64,000 bases of DNA from assembly GCA_017521285.1 (NCBI GenBank), contig JAFXDG010000099.1, positions 1 through 64,000 on the forward strand. Reading direction: 5' to 3'. The DNA is from Bacteroidaceae bacterium (lineage in GTDB: Bacteria > Bacteroidota > Bacteroidia > Bacteroidales > Bacteroidaceae). Positions within the stretch are counted from its first letter, which is position 1. Each line of letters opens with the position of its first letter. Positions 25,587-33,666 of the stretch are shown here, in pieces. The notes under the pieces are model-generated. The model did no database searches. It was not told where the DNA came from and was given only the letters and a program-made list of their open reading frames with translations. The position numbers and the translations under genes were made by a program.

Positions 25587-27098
25587 ATGAAACAGACAAC
25601 TAAAAACGTAGGTAAGTTCTTCGCGGTTGCCATGTTGAGCGCCGCCGTGGCCGGAGTGACCACTTATGCGTTGATGCCAGATGAGAGAGTGGAAATTGCA
25701 TCATTCGTCGATCAGTTCCCTCAGAGTGCACGAGTAATGCCCACCGTGTTTGGAAGTTCGTCGGCTGGAGCTATGGATTTGACCAAGGCGGCTGAGGCTT
25801 CGGTTAATGCCGTTGTCCATATAAAATCTACTCAATTGGGTAAAGTTCAGACAGTTCAGCAACCGATGGATCTTTTTGACTTCTTCTTTGGAAACCCACA
25901 GGGGGGGCGCCAACGTCAGGTGCAGACACAACCCCGTGTGGGATTTGGCTCGGGAGTTATCATTTCTGCTGACGGATATATTGTTACCAATAACCACGTT
26001 ATCGAGGGGGCTGACGAAATCAGTGTCAAACTCAACGATAGCCGCGAGTTTGTGGGACGCATCATCGGTACCGACCCTAATACCGATTTAGCACTTGTTA
26101 AAATTGAATCCGAAGACGAACTCCCCACCATCCCTGTGGGAGACTCTGATGCTCTGAAGGTGGGCGAATGGGTGTTGGCCGTGGGTAATCCCTTTAACCT
26201 CAACTCTACAGTGACGGCTGGTATCGTCAGTGCCAAGGCGCGTTCGTTGGGTGTATATAATAATGGTATTGAATCCTTTATTCAGACGGATGCTGCCATC
26301 AATCAGGGAAATAGTGGTGGTGCTTTGGTGAATGCCAATGGCGAGTTGGTGGGTATCAACTCTGTGCTCTCTTCGCCCACTGGCTCTTATGCCGGATATG
26401 GATTTGCCATCCCCACCAGCATTATGACCAAGGTGATTACCGACCTCAAGGAATATGGCACCGTACAGCGTGCGTTGTTGGGTATCAGTGGAAAGGCTCT
26501 CAACATCCATTTCGACGATGAGATGAAGAAGAAGGCCGAAGAGCTGGGCGTGAGCGAAGGTGTGTGGGTTAAAGAAGTGGTAGAAGGAAGTGCCGCCTCT
26601 GCTGCTGGTATTCAAGCAGATGATGTCATCATCGGTATTGATAACAAGAAGATCAAGACTATGGCCGAACTTCAGGAAGAGCTGGCCAAGCATCGTCCGG
26701 GTGATAAGGTGAAGGTGAAACTCATCCGCGACAAGAAGGAAAAGACCGTAACCGTAGAGTTAAAGAATGCACAAGGCAACACCAAGGTGGTGAAGAATGT
26801 GGATATGGATCTCCTCGGTGCCGCGTTCAAGGAGTTGCCTGACGAACTGAAACGCCAACTCAACCTTGGCTATGGCTTGCAGGTGACGGGTGTGACCGAT
26901 GGAAAGATGAAGGATGCCGGTATCCGTAAGGGTGTTATCCTGCTGAAAGCTAACAATCAACCCCTCCGTAAGGTGGCCGACTTGGAAGATGTGCTGAAAG
27001 CCGCTTCGCAATCGCCCGAGCAAGTGCTCTTTATCACAGGTATCATGCCTTCAGGCAAGCGAGTGAACTTCGCCGTTGACCTCAGTCAGGAGGATTGA
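25587..27098 (+). CDS. htrA: HtrA/DegP-type periplasmic serine protease
   Basis: A 503-residue Do-like protease that degrades misfolded envelope proteins. The N terminus has a signal or anchor segment (FFAVAMLSAAVAGVTTYALM). The trypsin-like domain shows the catalytic His in TNNHVIEGA, Asp in NTDLALVKIES and Ser in NQGNSGGALVNANG, with the activation loop GYGFAIPTS. Two PDZ domains follow, at about residues 300-390 (GVWVKEVVEGSAASAAGI) and 400-495 (GLQVTGVTDGKMKDAGIRKG). Length and order match DegP/DegQ. It stands alone, between the rnpB promoter region and a hairpin element. Confidence 0.95.
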   Translation: MKQTTKNVGKFFAVAMLSAAVAGVTTYALMPDERVEIASFVDQFPQSARVMPTVFGSSSAGAMDLTKAAEASVNAVVHIKSTQLGKVQTVQQPMDLFDFFFGNPQGGRQRQVQTQPRVGFGSGVIISADGYIVTNNHVIEGADEISVKLNDSREFVGRIIGTDPNTDLALVKIESEDELPTIPVGDSDALKVGEWVLAVGNPFNLNSTVTAGIVSAKARSLGVYNNGIESFIQTDAAINQGNSGGALVNANGELVGINSVLSSPTGSYAGYGFAIPTSIMTKVITDLKEYGTVQRALLGISGKALNIHFDDEMKKKAEELGVSEGVWVKEVVEGSAASAAGIQADDVIIGIDNKKIKTMAELQEELAKHRPGDKVKVKLIRDKKEKTVTVELKNAQGNTKVVKNVDMDLLGAAFKELPDELKRQLNLGYGLQVTGVTDGKMKDAGIRKGVILLKANNQPLRKVADLEDVLKAASQSPEQVLFITGIMPSGKRVNFAVDLSQED

Positions 27099-27109
27099 TT
27101 CTAAATTTT

Positions 27110-27188
27110 AGGCGCGGATTACGCAGATTACACGGATAAATTATAACCTTGAAATATAAATCCGTATCATCCGCGTAATCCGCGCCTA
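27110..27188. repeat. GCGGAT-word hairpin element, copy 3
   Basis: Arms aggcgcggattacgcagatt and atccgcgtaatccgcgcct pair around a loop that contains attataaccttgaaatataa, almost identical to the loop of the copy at 7.9 kb. It lies between the convergent htrA and yggS genes. Confidence 0.9.
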
Positions 27189-27265
27189 ATTTTATTTTTG
27201 CCCCTTTTTATTAAGGTATCAGTGCCTCATTCTTCACTCTTCATTTGCAAGGGATTGGTAAGGGG

Positions 27266-27934
27266 CTAATACACTCTTTGACCGAAGATTCGGCTACCGA
27301 CGCGCACAAGGGTGCTGCCCTCTTCAATGGCGATAGGATAATCGTCGCTCATACCCATTGAGAGCTCGCGGAATTCTGGCCTGTCTGAAAAATATTTCTC
27401 CCTGACCTGAGAGAAAAATTTTCCTAACGTGGCAAATTCTTGACGCACTTGAACCATATTGTCCGTGTTGCTGGCCATACCCATGAGGCCTCGGATGCTG
27501 ACGTATGGAAGGGTGCGCCATTCGCCTTCTTCCAACAGTTGTTGGCATTCGTCGAGTGAGAATCCGAACTTGGTTTCCTCTTGTGCCACATGGAGTTGCA
27601 AAAGACAAGGGATGGTGCGGCCTACGCGCTGGCCCTGACGATTTATTTCGAGGAGCAGCTTGTAACTGTCCACCCCGTGGATAAGGGATACGTAGGGAGC
27701 AATGTACTTCACCTTGTTGGTTTGCAGGTGACCGATGAAGTGCCACTCTATGTCGGCGGGCAGTTGTTCGTGCTTGGCCGTCATTTCCTGCACTTTGCTT
27801 TCGCCAAAGATGCGTTGTCCACCGTCGTAGGCTTCTTGCAGAGCCTCTACGGGATGGAATTTCGACACGGCCACCAAGCGTACACCTGCTGGGAGGGTGG
27901 CAAGTACTTCGCGTATGTTTTCTTGAATGCTCAT
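27266..27934 (-). CDS. yggS: YggS family pyridoxal-phosphate homeostasis protein
   Basis: A 222-residue single-barrel PLP-binding protein (PLPBP/YggS). The PLP lysine is in LVAVSKFHP at about residue 25. Also visible are GESKVQEM, EWHFIGHLQTNKVKYI, RGLMGMAS and the phosphate-binding ELSMGMSDDYPIAI, with VRVGSRIFGQR at the C terminus. It keeps free PLP and amino-acid metabolism balanced and has no known catalysis. It is followed on the same strand by a word hairpin and DUF4494. Confidence 0.95.
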   Translation of the reverse strand: MSIQENIREVLATLPAGVRLVAVSKFHPVEALQEAYDGGQRIFGESKVQEMTAKHEQLPADIEWHFIGHLQTNKVKYIAPYVSLIHGVDSYKLLLEINRQGQRVGRTIPCLLQLHVAQEETKFGFSLDECQQLLEEGEWRTLPYVSIRGLMGMASNTDNMVQVRQEFATLGKFFSQVREKYFSDRPEFRELSMGMSDDYPIAIEEGSTLVRVGSRIFGQRVY

Positions 27935-27944
27935 AGATTCATTT

Positions 27945-28085
27945 ACAATTTACCAATTACAAGGTACAATTTACAACGGATGCCATTTACAATTTACCAA
28001 TTCATAAAGTGCCATTTACAACGGATGTCATTTCTTATAGCATCGCATGGCAAAATTGTACCTTGTAAATTGTACCTTGTACATG
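27945..28085. repeat. Short-word hairpin, caatttacaa type
   Basis: Left half: words like tttacaatttaccaattaca, repeated. Right half: aattgtaccttgtaaattgt, inverted. It fills the whole 150-base gap between yggS and DUF4494 on the minus strand. A related arm occurs at 46.26 kb. Confidence 0.8.
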
Positions 28086-28087
28086 CA

Positions 28088-28552
28088 TTAAGCTTCCGGA
28101 AACTCAGGCTTCACGTCCGGCTCGACTTCGTAGCGATAGACATCCATGATGGGGGTTTCGGCCATGGATGCGATTTCGTAGTCGGCCATTGAACCTTTCA
28201 TGCCTTCGTCCAGCTTCTTTACCGCATCGCGCAGGTCAGATGCTTGGATGAGTACGTTGGAGGCAACTTTCTTTTCGTTACCGCTCTTTTCGTCGAGGGT
28301 GATGAAGAGAAGTTTCGATTTGAACCAACGGTCAGCAGCCTCTTCGTCGCTGAAGAACAGCTCACTATAGTTGGCACGCTTGATGTCGCTCACGGTGAAC
28401 TCACCACTGATGAAGGGTTTCATTTCTTCGATGATGCGTGCTTCTGCTTCGGTGAAGCTGAGGGCATCAACCAGATAAGGTTCGGTCACTTTCTTTACCA
28501 TGCCGTTTTCCAATGTCTTTTCGTAACGGATTTTGCATTCAAACCATGTCAT
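28088..28552 (-). CDS. DUF4494 domain protein
   Basis: A 154-residue protein that matches the Bacteroidetes family DUF4494: start MTWFECKIRYEKTLENG, then VTEPYLVDALSFTEAEARI, FTVSDIKRANYSELFF and KSKLLFITLDEKSGNEKKV. The family often appears near phage or conjugative genes and also in core genomes; no function is known to me. No transmembrane segment or signal is present. It follows the kinase-like gene by 43 bases on the same strand. Confidence 0.85.
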   Translation of the reverse strand: MTWFECKIRYEKTLENGMVKKVTEPYLVDALSFTEAEARIIEEMKPFISGEFTVSDIKRANYSELFFSDEEAADRWFKSKLLFITLDEKSGNEKKVASNVLIQASDLRDAVKKLDEGMKGSMADYEIASMAETPIMDVYRYEVEPDVKPEFPEA

Positions 28553-28595
28553 ATTCTTTTTTCCTTTCTAAGTTTTTTATTTGTTATGTTGTTGA

Positions 28596-29813
28596 TTATT
28601 CTTTTCTCAGTTCGTTCATTCGTTGGCGGGTGAGTTCCTCTATCACTTCAGCGGCCACTTTGGACGATGAAATCTGATCCAGTTCGTATTGTTTGGCCAA
28701 CTCTTCTTGGGCCTCCTGCAACTGTTGCATCCCTCGGGTGCTGACAGAGGTGAATATGCCCGTTTCGCTATCCATGTGTTTTTGAGAGTAGATTTCGTTG
28801 ATGACGGGGATAGCCTTTTTGCGGAATTCTTTTTTGAAGATGTCGTTCAACTTGCGGTCGTATTCTTCCAACATTTTATTCTTTTCGCGCTCCAAGGCAG
28901 CTTCGCGTACGGCCATGGCAGAATCGTTGAGGTAGTATTCCTCTCCGCTGATGGAGTCATAGACGTAGGTGTTGTTGGCCGTAGGTTCGATGAAGTGGAT
29001 GTCTTCTTCACCCGTCGAGGTGGTCAGCCAAAAGAGCATCCCCACGGCCAGCAGGACGGCAATTGTCCAGGCAAATCCCTTGTAGATGAGTTGCATCATC
29101 CGGCCGTTGCTGATTTGTCGGCGGAAGTCGGCTATGCTGGTCGGACGGTGGATAGGGTCTTCGTCCGTAGCCAGTTGTACGGCTTTGCGATAAGGGTAGG
29201 GCAGAGTACCCATGTCGTAGAGATAGCTGATGAATTTTCCCAAGGCATAGATGTCACACGCTATCAGGTCTTCCGGAGGGTTTTCACTGAAAAGTTCGGG
29301 TGCAATGAATCCATTGGGAGACAATCCCAACTGTGTGGTCAGATGGGCATAGGTGAAGAAGGAGTTGGTCAGTTTTACGCGCTTTTCGCTCTTGGTCAGC
29401 AGGATGTTGCGCGGATGTAGGTCGAGTTGGCAGATGCCTTTCCCATGCAGATAATCCAAGGCTTCCATCACTTCGCTGACTATTCGTTCGAGTTCCTTGC
29501 CTTCGGTGACAAAGGAGGGATTCTCGTGGAGATAATCTTCCAATGTGACGCAGAGGAGTGGCTCCAAAGGTACTTCGGTATCCGATGGGGCAGAGGAGGG
29601 GAGTTGTCCGATACGGAGTATGTTGGGGTGCTTCAACTCACGTCCGAGTGTGGCAGCTTCCTGAAATGATTCAACGCACTCTTCATCCGAGATGTACGCA
29701 GGTTTCAGGCGGAGCGTCAACGTGCGTGTCCCGTCCGTCACCTGTTTGATGGTTTCGGTCAGGTACGAATTGGTCAATACCTTGTTTTTGTCATTGCACT
29801 TGTCTGTCTTCAT
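28596..29813 (-). CDS. Membrane-anchored Ser/Thr kinase-like protein (probably pseudokinase)
   Basis: A 405-residue protein. The start at 29813 (MKTDKCNDKNK) is preferred; an upstream in-frame start adds 31 residues of unlikely sequence. Residues 10-235 have a protein-kinase fold: the beta-3 lysine is probably in LTLRLKPAYI, and the catalytic loop reads ICQLDLHPRNILL, keeping the Asp and Asn but losing HRD. The metal-binding DFG is replaced by KLTNSFF. The activation end APELF and the helix-F Asp in DLIACDIYALGKFI are kept. A membrane helix (AWTIAVLLAVGMLFWL) lies near residue 250, followed by an extracytoplasmic coiled coil. The missing DFG aspartate argues against normal phosphotransfer. 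Confidence 0.78.
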   Translation of the reverse strand: MKTDKCNDKNKVLTNSYLTETIKQVTDGTRTLTLRLKPAYISDEECVESFQEAATLGRELKHPNILRIGQLPSSAPSDTEVPLEPLLCVTLEDYLHENPSFVTEGKELERIVSEVMEALDYLHGKGICQLDLHPRNILLTKSEKRVKLTNSFFTYAHLTTQLGLSPNGFIAPELFSENPPEDLIACDIYALGKFISYLYDMGTLPYPYRKAVQLATDEDPIHRPTSIADFRRQISNGRMMQLIYKGFAWTIAVLLAVGMLFWLTTSTGEEDIHFIEPTANNTYVYDSISGEEYYLNDSAMAVREAALEREKNKMLEEYDRKLNDIFKKEFRKKAIPVINEIYSQKHMDSETGIFTSVSTRGMQQLQEAQEELAKQYELDQISSSKVAAEVIEELTRQRMNELRKE

Positions 29814-29962
29814 ACTTTTATGTCCTTGGATAGACTTTTTCAAATAAGCGACAAAAGTAACCATTTTATTCGGTTGGTGCACAAAAAAGGAGCAAAGAAT
29901 TGCCATTCGGGGTGTAAAAATGGAAAATAAACGGGCAGAAGGGTAATTTTGCTGACATTATT

Positions 29963-29994
29963 TTTGCGGGGGTAAAACATTCGCGCTATCTTTG
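29963..29994 (+). promoter_or_regulatory. Consensus promoter of the aminotransferase gene
   Basis: TTTG (29963-29966), 20 bases, TATCTTTG (29987-29994): an exact match to the Bacteroides promoter. It leaves a leader of about 45 bases before the ATG at 30044. Confidence 0.8.
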
Positions 29995-30043
29995 CACTTC
30001 GTTTAATTGCAATTAAGTAAAAGTATAAAGAACAAGAGCAACT

Positions 30044-31243
30044 ATGCCCACTATATCGGTTCGCGGACAAGAGATGCCCGCATCACCTATCAGAAAATTG
30101 GCTCCCCTTGCTGATGCTGCCAAAGCACGCGGCACTCATGTCTATCACCTCAATATCGGTCAGCCCGACCTGCCCACACCGCAAGTGGCCTTGGAGGCCA
30201 TCCGCAATGTGGACCGCAAGGTGTTGGAGTACAGCCCCAGCCAGGGATACCGTAGCTATCGCGAGAAGCTGACGGGATATTACAAAAAGTTTGATATCAA
30301 CCTGACGGCCGATGACATCATCATCACCACGGGAGGCTCTGAAGCAGTGCTTTTCGCCTTCCTTTCGTGCCTCAATCCTGGTGACGAAATCATTGTGCCC
30401 GAACCTGCATACGCCAACTACATGGCTTTTGCCATCTCGGCCGGTGCCGTCATCCGTACCATCACGACGACCATTGATGAAGGTTTCTCGCTCCCCAAGG
30501 TGGAGAAGTTCGAGGAACTCATCAACGAGCGCACCAAAGCCATCCTCATCTGTAATCCCAACAACCCTACGGGTTATCTCTATACCCGTCGCGAGATGAA
30601 TCAGATTCGCGACTTGGTGAAGAAGTACGACCTTTACCTCTTTTCCGACGAAGTGTATCGCGAGTTCATCTACACAGGTTCGCCCTACATCTCGGCTTGC
30701 CACTTGGAAGGCATCGAAAACAATGTGGTGCTCATCGACTCTGTGTCGAAGCGCTATAGCGAGTGCGGCATCCGCATCGGTGCCCTGATTACCAAGAACG
30801 AAGAGGTGCGCAAGGCCGTGATGAAGTTCTGCCAGGCCCGTCTCAGTCCTCCGCTCATCGGACAGATTGCCGCCGAGGCTGCGCTGGATGCATCGGATGA
30901 ATATCTGCGCGAGACGTACGACGAATATGTAGAGCGCCGTAAATGTCTGATTGACGGACTCAACCGCATCCCTGGTGTCTATTCGCCCATTCCTATGGGA
31001 GCTTTCTACACCGTGGCCAAATTGCCCGTGGACGATTCAGAGAAATTCTGTGCCTGGTGCTTGGCCGAGTTTGAATACGAAGGTGAAACCGTGATGATGG
31101 CTCCCGCCAGCGGATTCTACACCACACCCGGTGCCGGACGCGACGAAGTGCGTATTGCCTATGTGTTGAAGAAAGACGATCTCGTGCGTGCCCTCTTCGT
31201 GCTCCGCAAAGCATTGGAGGCCTATCCCGGTCGCACAATTTAG
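30044..31243 (+). CDS. Class I PLP-dependent aminotransferase
   Basis: A 399-residue fold-type I aminotransferase, probably acting on aspartate or another amino acid with 2-oxoglutarate. Seen in order: YHLNIGQPDLPTP at the N terminus, ITTGGSEAVLFAF (phosphate-binding), ICNPNNPTGYLYT, LFSDEVYREF and the PLP lysine in IDSVSKRYSECGIRIG, with the C-terminal Arg in AGRDEVRIAYV. Exact substrate is uncertain; family members in Bacteroidetes are annotated variously as aspartate or valine-type enzymes. It is followed by a word hairpin and the permease gene. Confidence 0.9.
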   Translation: MPTISVRGQEMPASPIRKLAPLADAAKARGTHVYHLNIGQPDLPTPQVALEAIRNVDRKVLEYSPSQGYRSYREKLTGYYKKFDINLTADDIIITTGGSEAVLFAFLSCLNPGDEIIVPEPAYANYMAFAISAGAVIRTITTTIDEGFSLPKVEKFEELINERTKAILICNPNNPTGYLYTRREMNQIRDLVKKYDLYLFSDEVYREFIYTGSPYISACHLEGIENNVVLIDSVSKRYSECGIRIGALITKNEEVRKAVMKFCQARLSPPLIGQIAAEAALDASDEYLRETYDEYVERRKCLIDGLNRIPGVYSPIPMGAFYTVAKLPVDDSEKFCAWCLAEFEYEGETVMMAPASGFYTTPGAGRDEVRIAYVLKKDDLVRALFVLRKALEAYPGRTI

Positions 31244-31244
31244 T

Positions 31245-31338
31245 AAAAAAACGAAGAGTGAATAAACGAAGAATGAAGAACGAAGAATCATAATGTACAG
31301 ACTATTGGATTCTTCACTCTTCACTCTTCACTTTTAAT
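31245..31338. repeat. Short-word hairpin, gaagaatgaa type
   Basis: Left arm has repeats of aacgaagaatgaagaacga, right arm ttcttcactcttcactcttc, with about 25 bases between. It fills most of the gap between the aminotransferase and permease genes. The same word occurs after aroA. Confidence 0.8.
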
Positions 31339-31349
31339 TCCTATTATCC

Positions 31350-32603
31350 TTGTCTCTCTCATTATTCATCGCCCGCCGCATTTATGGGAGCAGTGCTCCC
31401 CAAGACGCACGAGTGTCACGTCCGGCCGTCACTATCGCCATGATAGGGATAGCCGTAGGTCTGGTCGTGATGATGCTCTCTGTAGCCATAGCTTTAGGCT
31501 TCAAGCAAGAAGTCAGAGACAAGGTCATTGGCTTCGGCTCCCACATCCAAGTGGCCAATTTCACTCGGACAGATGTGTACGAGACACGTCCCGTCGTAGG
31601 AAGCGACAGTATCCGTCAAGTTATCCGCCAAGCCTCTCCGGGTGTGGAGCACATACAGCGCTTTGCCATCAAGCCCGGCATGTTGAAGACCGATGACAAT
31701 TTCCAAGGCATCATTCTGAAAGGCATCGCGCAAGAGTACGACACCACTTTCTTGGCCAACCACCTGGTAGAGGGGCGTATCCCTCACTTTACTGATTCGG
31801 TGGCTTCGGGCGAAGTGTTGGTATCGCGTCAGGTGGCCGACAAGATGGGATTGCACGTAGGCGACAAAATCAATACCTATTATATAGAAAAGAACGTGCG
31901 TGCCCGCCGGTTCACCATCAGTGGCATTTTTCAGACGCACTTTACCGAGTACGACGACCGCTTCTTCATCACTGACCTCTATACCGCCTCGCGCCTGAAC
32001 AATTGGAAAGACCGCGATTTGGTGAGCGGCATGGAGTTGAGAATCTCTCCCGATGCGTCGTTGGAGCAGTGTGCCGACGAGGTGTCTTCCGTCATCAACC
32101 GTCAGACCGACCGTTATGGAAATGCTTATCTTGCCCAGAGCATCGAGCAACTCTATCCCTCCATCTTTGCTTGGCTGGAGGTGCTCGATACGAATGTCGT
32201 TGTGATTCTTGTCCTTATGTTGGGGGTTGCCGGCTTCACCATGATTTCGGGATTGCTCATCCTCATTCTTGAACGCACTAACATGATAGGTATTCTCAAG
32301 GCATTGGGAGCACCCGACCTTACCATCCGTCGGATATTCCTCTATTTTTCGGCCTTCTTGATTCTGAAAGGAATGTTTTGGGGCAATCTGATAGGCATTT
32401 CGCTCTGTCTGGCTCAGAAGTATGGAGGCATTGTCCATCTCGACCCCAAGACCTATTACGTCGAGGTCGTGCCCGTACTTATCGATGTCCCCCTCTTACT
32501 CCTGCTGAATCTCTTCACATTGCTCGTCTCGGTGTTGATGCTTGTCGGCCCTTCGTTGCTCATTTCACGCATCAAGCCGGTGAAAGCCATACGGTTTGAG
32601 TAA
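31350..32603 (+). CDS. LolC/E-like ABC transporter permease (FtsX family)
   Basis: A 417-residue inner-membrane permease with the MacB/FtsX layout: one helix near residues 27-50 (VTIAMIGIAVGLVVMMLSVA), a large periplasmic domain, then three helices in the last 150 residues (VVVILVLMLGVAGFTMISG, FLILKGMFWGNLIGISL, LLLNLFTLLVSVLMLVG) and the ending ISRIKPVKAIRFE. The N terminus FIARRIYG fits the family, and the codon before SLSL is TTG, so a TTG start at 31350 is taken. The probable role is release of lipoproteins from the inner membrane with an ATPase encoded elsewhere. It is the last core gene before the accessory island. Confidence 0.88.
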   Translation: MSLSLFIARRIYGSSAPQDARVSRPAVTIAMIGIAVGLVVMMLSVAIALGFKQEVRDKVIGFGSHIQVANFTRTDVYETRPVVGSDSIRQVIRQASPGVEHIQRFAIKPGMLKTDDNFQGIILKGIAQEYDTTFLANHLVEGRIPHFTDSVASGEVLVSRQVADKMGLHVGDKINTYYIEKNVRARRFTISGIFQTHFTEYDDRFFITDLYTASRLNNWKDRDLVSGMELRISPDASLEQCADEVSSVINRQTDRYGNAYLAQSIEQLYPSIFAWLEVLDTNVVVILVLMLGVAGFTMISGLLILILERTNMIGILKALGAPDLTIRRIFLYFSAFLILKGMFWGNLIGISLCLAQKYGGIVHLDPKTYYVEVVPVLIDVPLLLLLNLFTLLVSVLMLVGPSLLISRIKPVKAIRFE

Positions 32604-32623
32604 GGCAACAAAATACTTGTCCA

Positions 32624-32662
32624 ACTCCAGTATTCCATACTATACAGCTTTCGGCTTTGCAC
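32624..32662. repeat. 39-bp direct repeat, left copy, flanking the DUF6169 cassette
   Basis: Starts actccagtattccatactat and ends cggctttgcac. The right copy at 33410-33448 differs at one base. It begins 21 bases after the stop of the permease gene. Confidence 0.9.
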
Positions 32663-32683
32663 GATTATAGTGTTCGGTTGAAA

Positions 32684-33166
32684 TTAGTCAATAGGATAAA
32701 AATCATTCTTTACCAAGTCATAGAAAGCTGCAACCAATTCATGAAGTTGTGAATTATCTTTCCGAATATATATAGAAACGTAAAGAATATAATCATCATC
32801 GGATGTTGAAGCATCAAACTTCATGATTGAACCATCATTGTGATGAACAAACCAACGGGAAAATAATCGTTCCCTTTTCTCTTCTTTTCCATCCATGTTA
32901 TCACACACCATAATCATGGCATGTTCCTGTATAGCAAAAAAACGTCTAAGAATTTCCACAACAGTTTGTGCAATCCGATTATCTATAGGATGAACACTAT
33001 TACTTTCAGGCTCGATATTGAATGTATAAACATGTTCAAATAGAGGATGATAGTTAGAGAAATCAATAAAATAAGCATGATATATGATACCATGCTTCGT
33101 TATAAAGGAATAATTCCATTCGTTCTCCTTTATTATTTCATATGGGAGTAGCGAATTTGATTCCAC
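32684..33166 (-). CDS. DUF6169-like protein, unknown function
   Basis: A 160-residue soluble protein. Seen: NEWNYSFITKHGIIYHAYFI, VYTFNIEPESN, VVEILRRFFAIQEHAMIMVC then DNMDGKEEKRERLFSRWF, and a C-terminal HELVAAFYDLVKNDFYPID. The pattern fits the Bacteroidetes family DUF6169 as I remember it. Its first codons overlap the end of the small upstream gene by 29 bases, so translation is probably coupled. The two-gene arrangement resembles a toxin-antitoxin pair, but nothing in the sequence identifies a toxic activity. The pair sits between 39-bp direct repeats. Confidence 0.75.
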   Translation of the reverse strand: MESNSLLPYEIIKENEWNYSFITKHGIIYHAYFIDFSNYHPLFEHVYTFNIEPESNSVHPIDNRIAQTVVEILRRFFAIQEHAMIMVCDNMDGKEEKRERLFSRWFVHHNDGSIMKFDASTSDDDYILYVSIYIRKDNSQLHELVAAFYDLVKNDFYPID

Positions 33167-33284
33167 GTTCCTGTGCTATTTTCTTAATGTCTCCACCTGA
33201 TTGGATACATTGACGTATAGCACGTTTGTCTTCCAATATCTGCTGGAAGACAGATTTTCTTTTATGTGCAATTGTCTTATCCAT
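33138..33284 (-). CDS. Small basic protein upstream of the DUF6169 gene
   Basis: A 48-residue protein, MDKTIAHKRKSVFQQILEDK at the start and KKIAQERGIKFATPI at the end. It is basic and helical, with a possible helix-turn-helix-like segment in IRQCIQSGGDIKKIAQERGI. It overlaps the DUF6169 start by 29 bases and has a minus-strand -7 box TATTTTTG at 33307-33314. This supports a real two-gene operon. A DNA-binding partner or antitoxin role is inference only. Confidence 0.7.
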   Translation of the reverse strand: MDKTIAHKRKSVFQQILEDKRAIRQCIQSGGDIKKIAQERGIKFATPI

Positions 33285-33306
33285 AGGTTAATTTGATTCT
33301 ATGGCG

Positions 33307-33314
33307 CAAAAATA
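33307..33314 (-). promoter_or_regulatory. -7 box of the DUF6169 cassette
   Basis: The minus strand reads TATTTTTG, 22 bases before the small gene's start codon at 33284. Confidence 0.55.
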
Positions 33315-33409
33315 GAGAGTTTCTTGTGAATAAACAAACAAAATCACGATTTTCTTTATTCCTCTATCCCAAATTAGCATATTTGCATATCAAAAAAGAA
33401 TCTATCCTT

Positions 33410-33448
33410 ACTCCAGTATTCCATACTATACAGCGTTCGGCTTTGCAC
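33410..33448. repeat. 39-bp direct repeat, right copy
   Basis: Matches 32624-32662 at 38 of 39 bases (T to G inside cagcgttcgg). It is followed by further words of the same kind, including the palindrome acactatatagtgt and gttcggctgaac. Confidence 0.9.
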
Positions 33449-33493
33449 TATATTCGTTGCGTTCTCACACTATATAGTGTTCGGCTGAACAGT

Positions 33494-33543
33494 ATTAACT
33501 CCGTTCGCCTACCGTGTTTGTTCGGTTCGTGAACGGAGTTAAT
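33494..33543. repeat. 13-bp perfect inverted repeat
   Basis: ATTAACTCCGTTC (33494-33506) pairs with GAACGGAGTTAAT (33531-33543) across 24 bases. It lies at the right edge of the cassette repeats; it may be a terminator or an element end. The rest of 33300-33660 holds no recognisable gene. Confidence 0.8.
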
Positions 33544-33666
33544 GGTTTATGGGCAATTGTATTGCCATTTTGTCGAAAAGACAGATGCCAATTTACTGAA
33601 AATTTTCGTGCCAAATTACCGAATATTGAATTATTTGATTACCTTTTCGGAGGTAAATGCTTTAAT

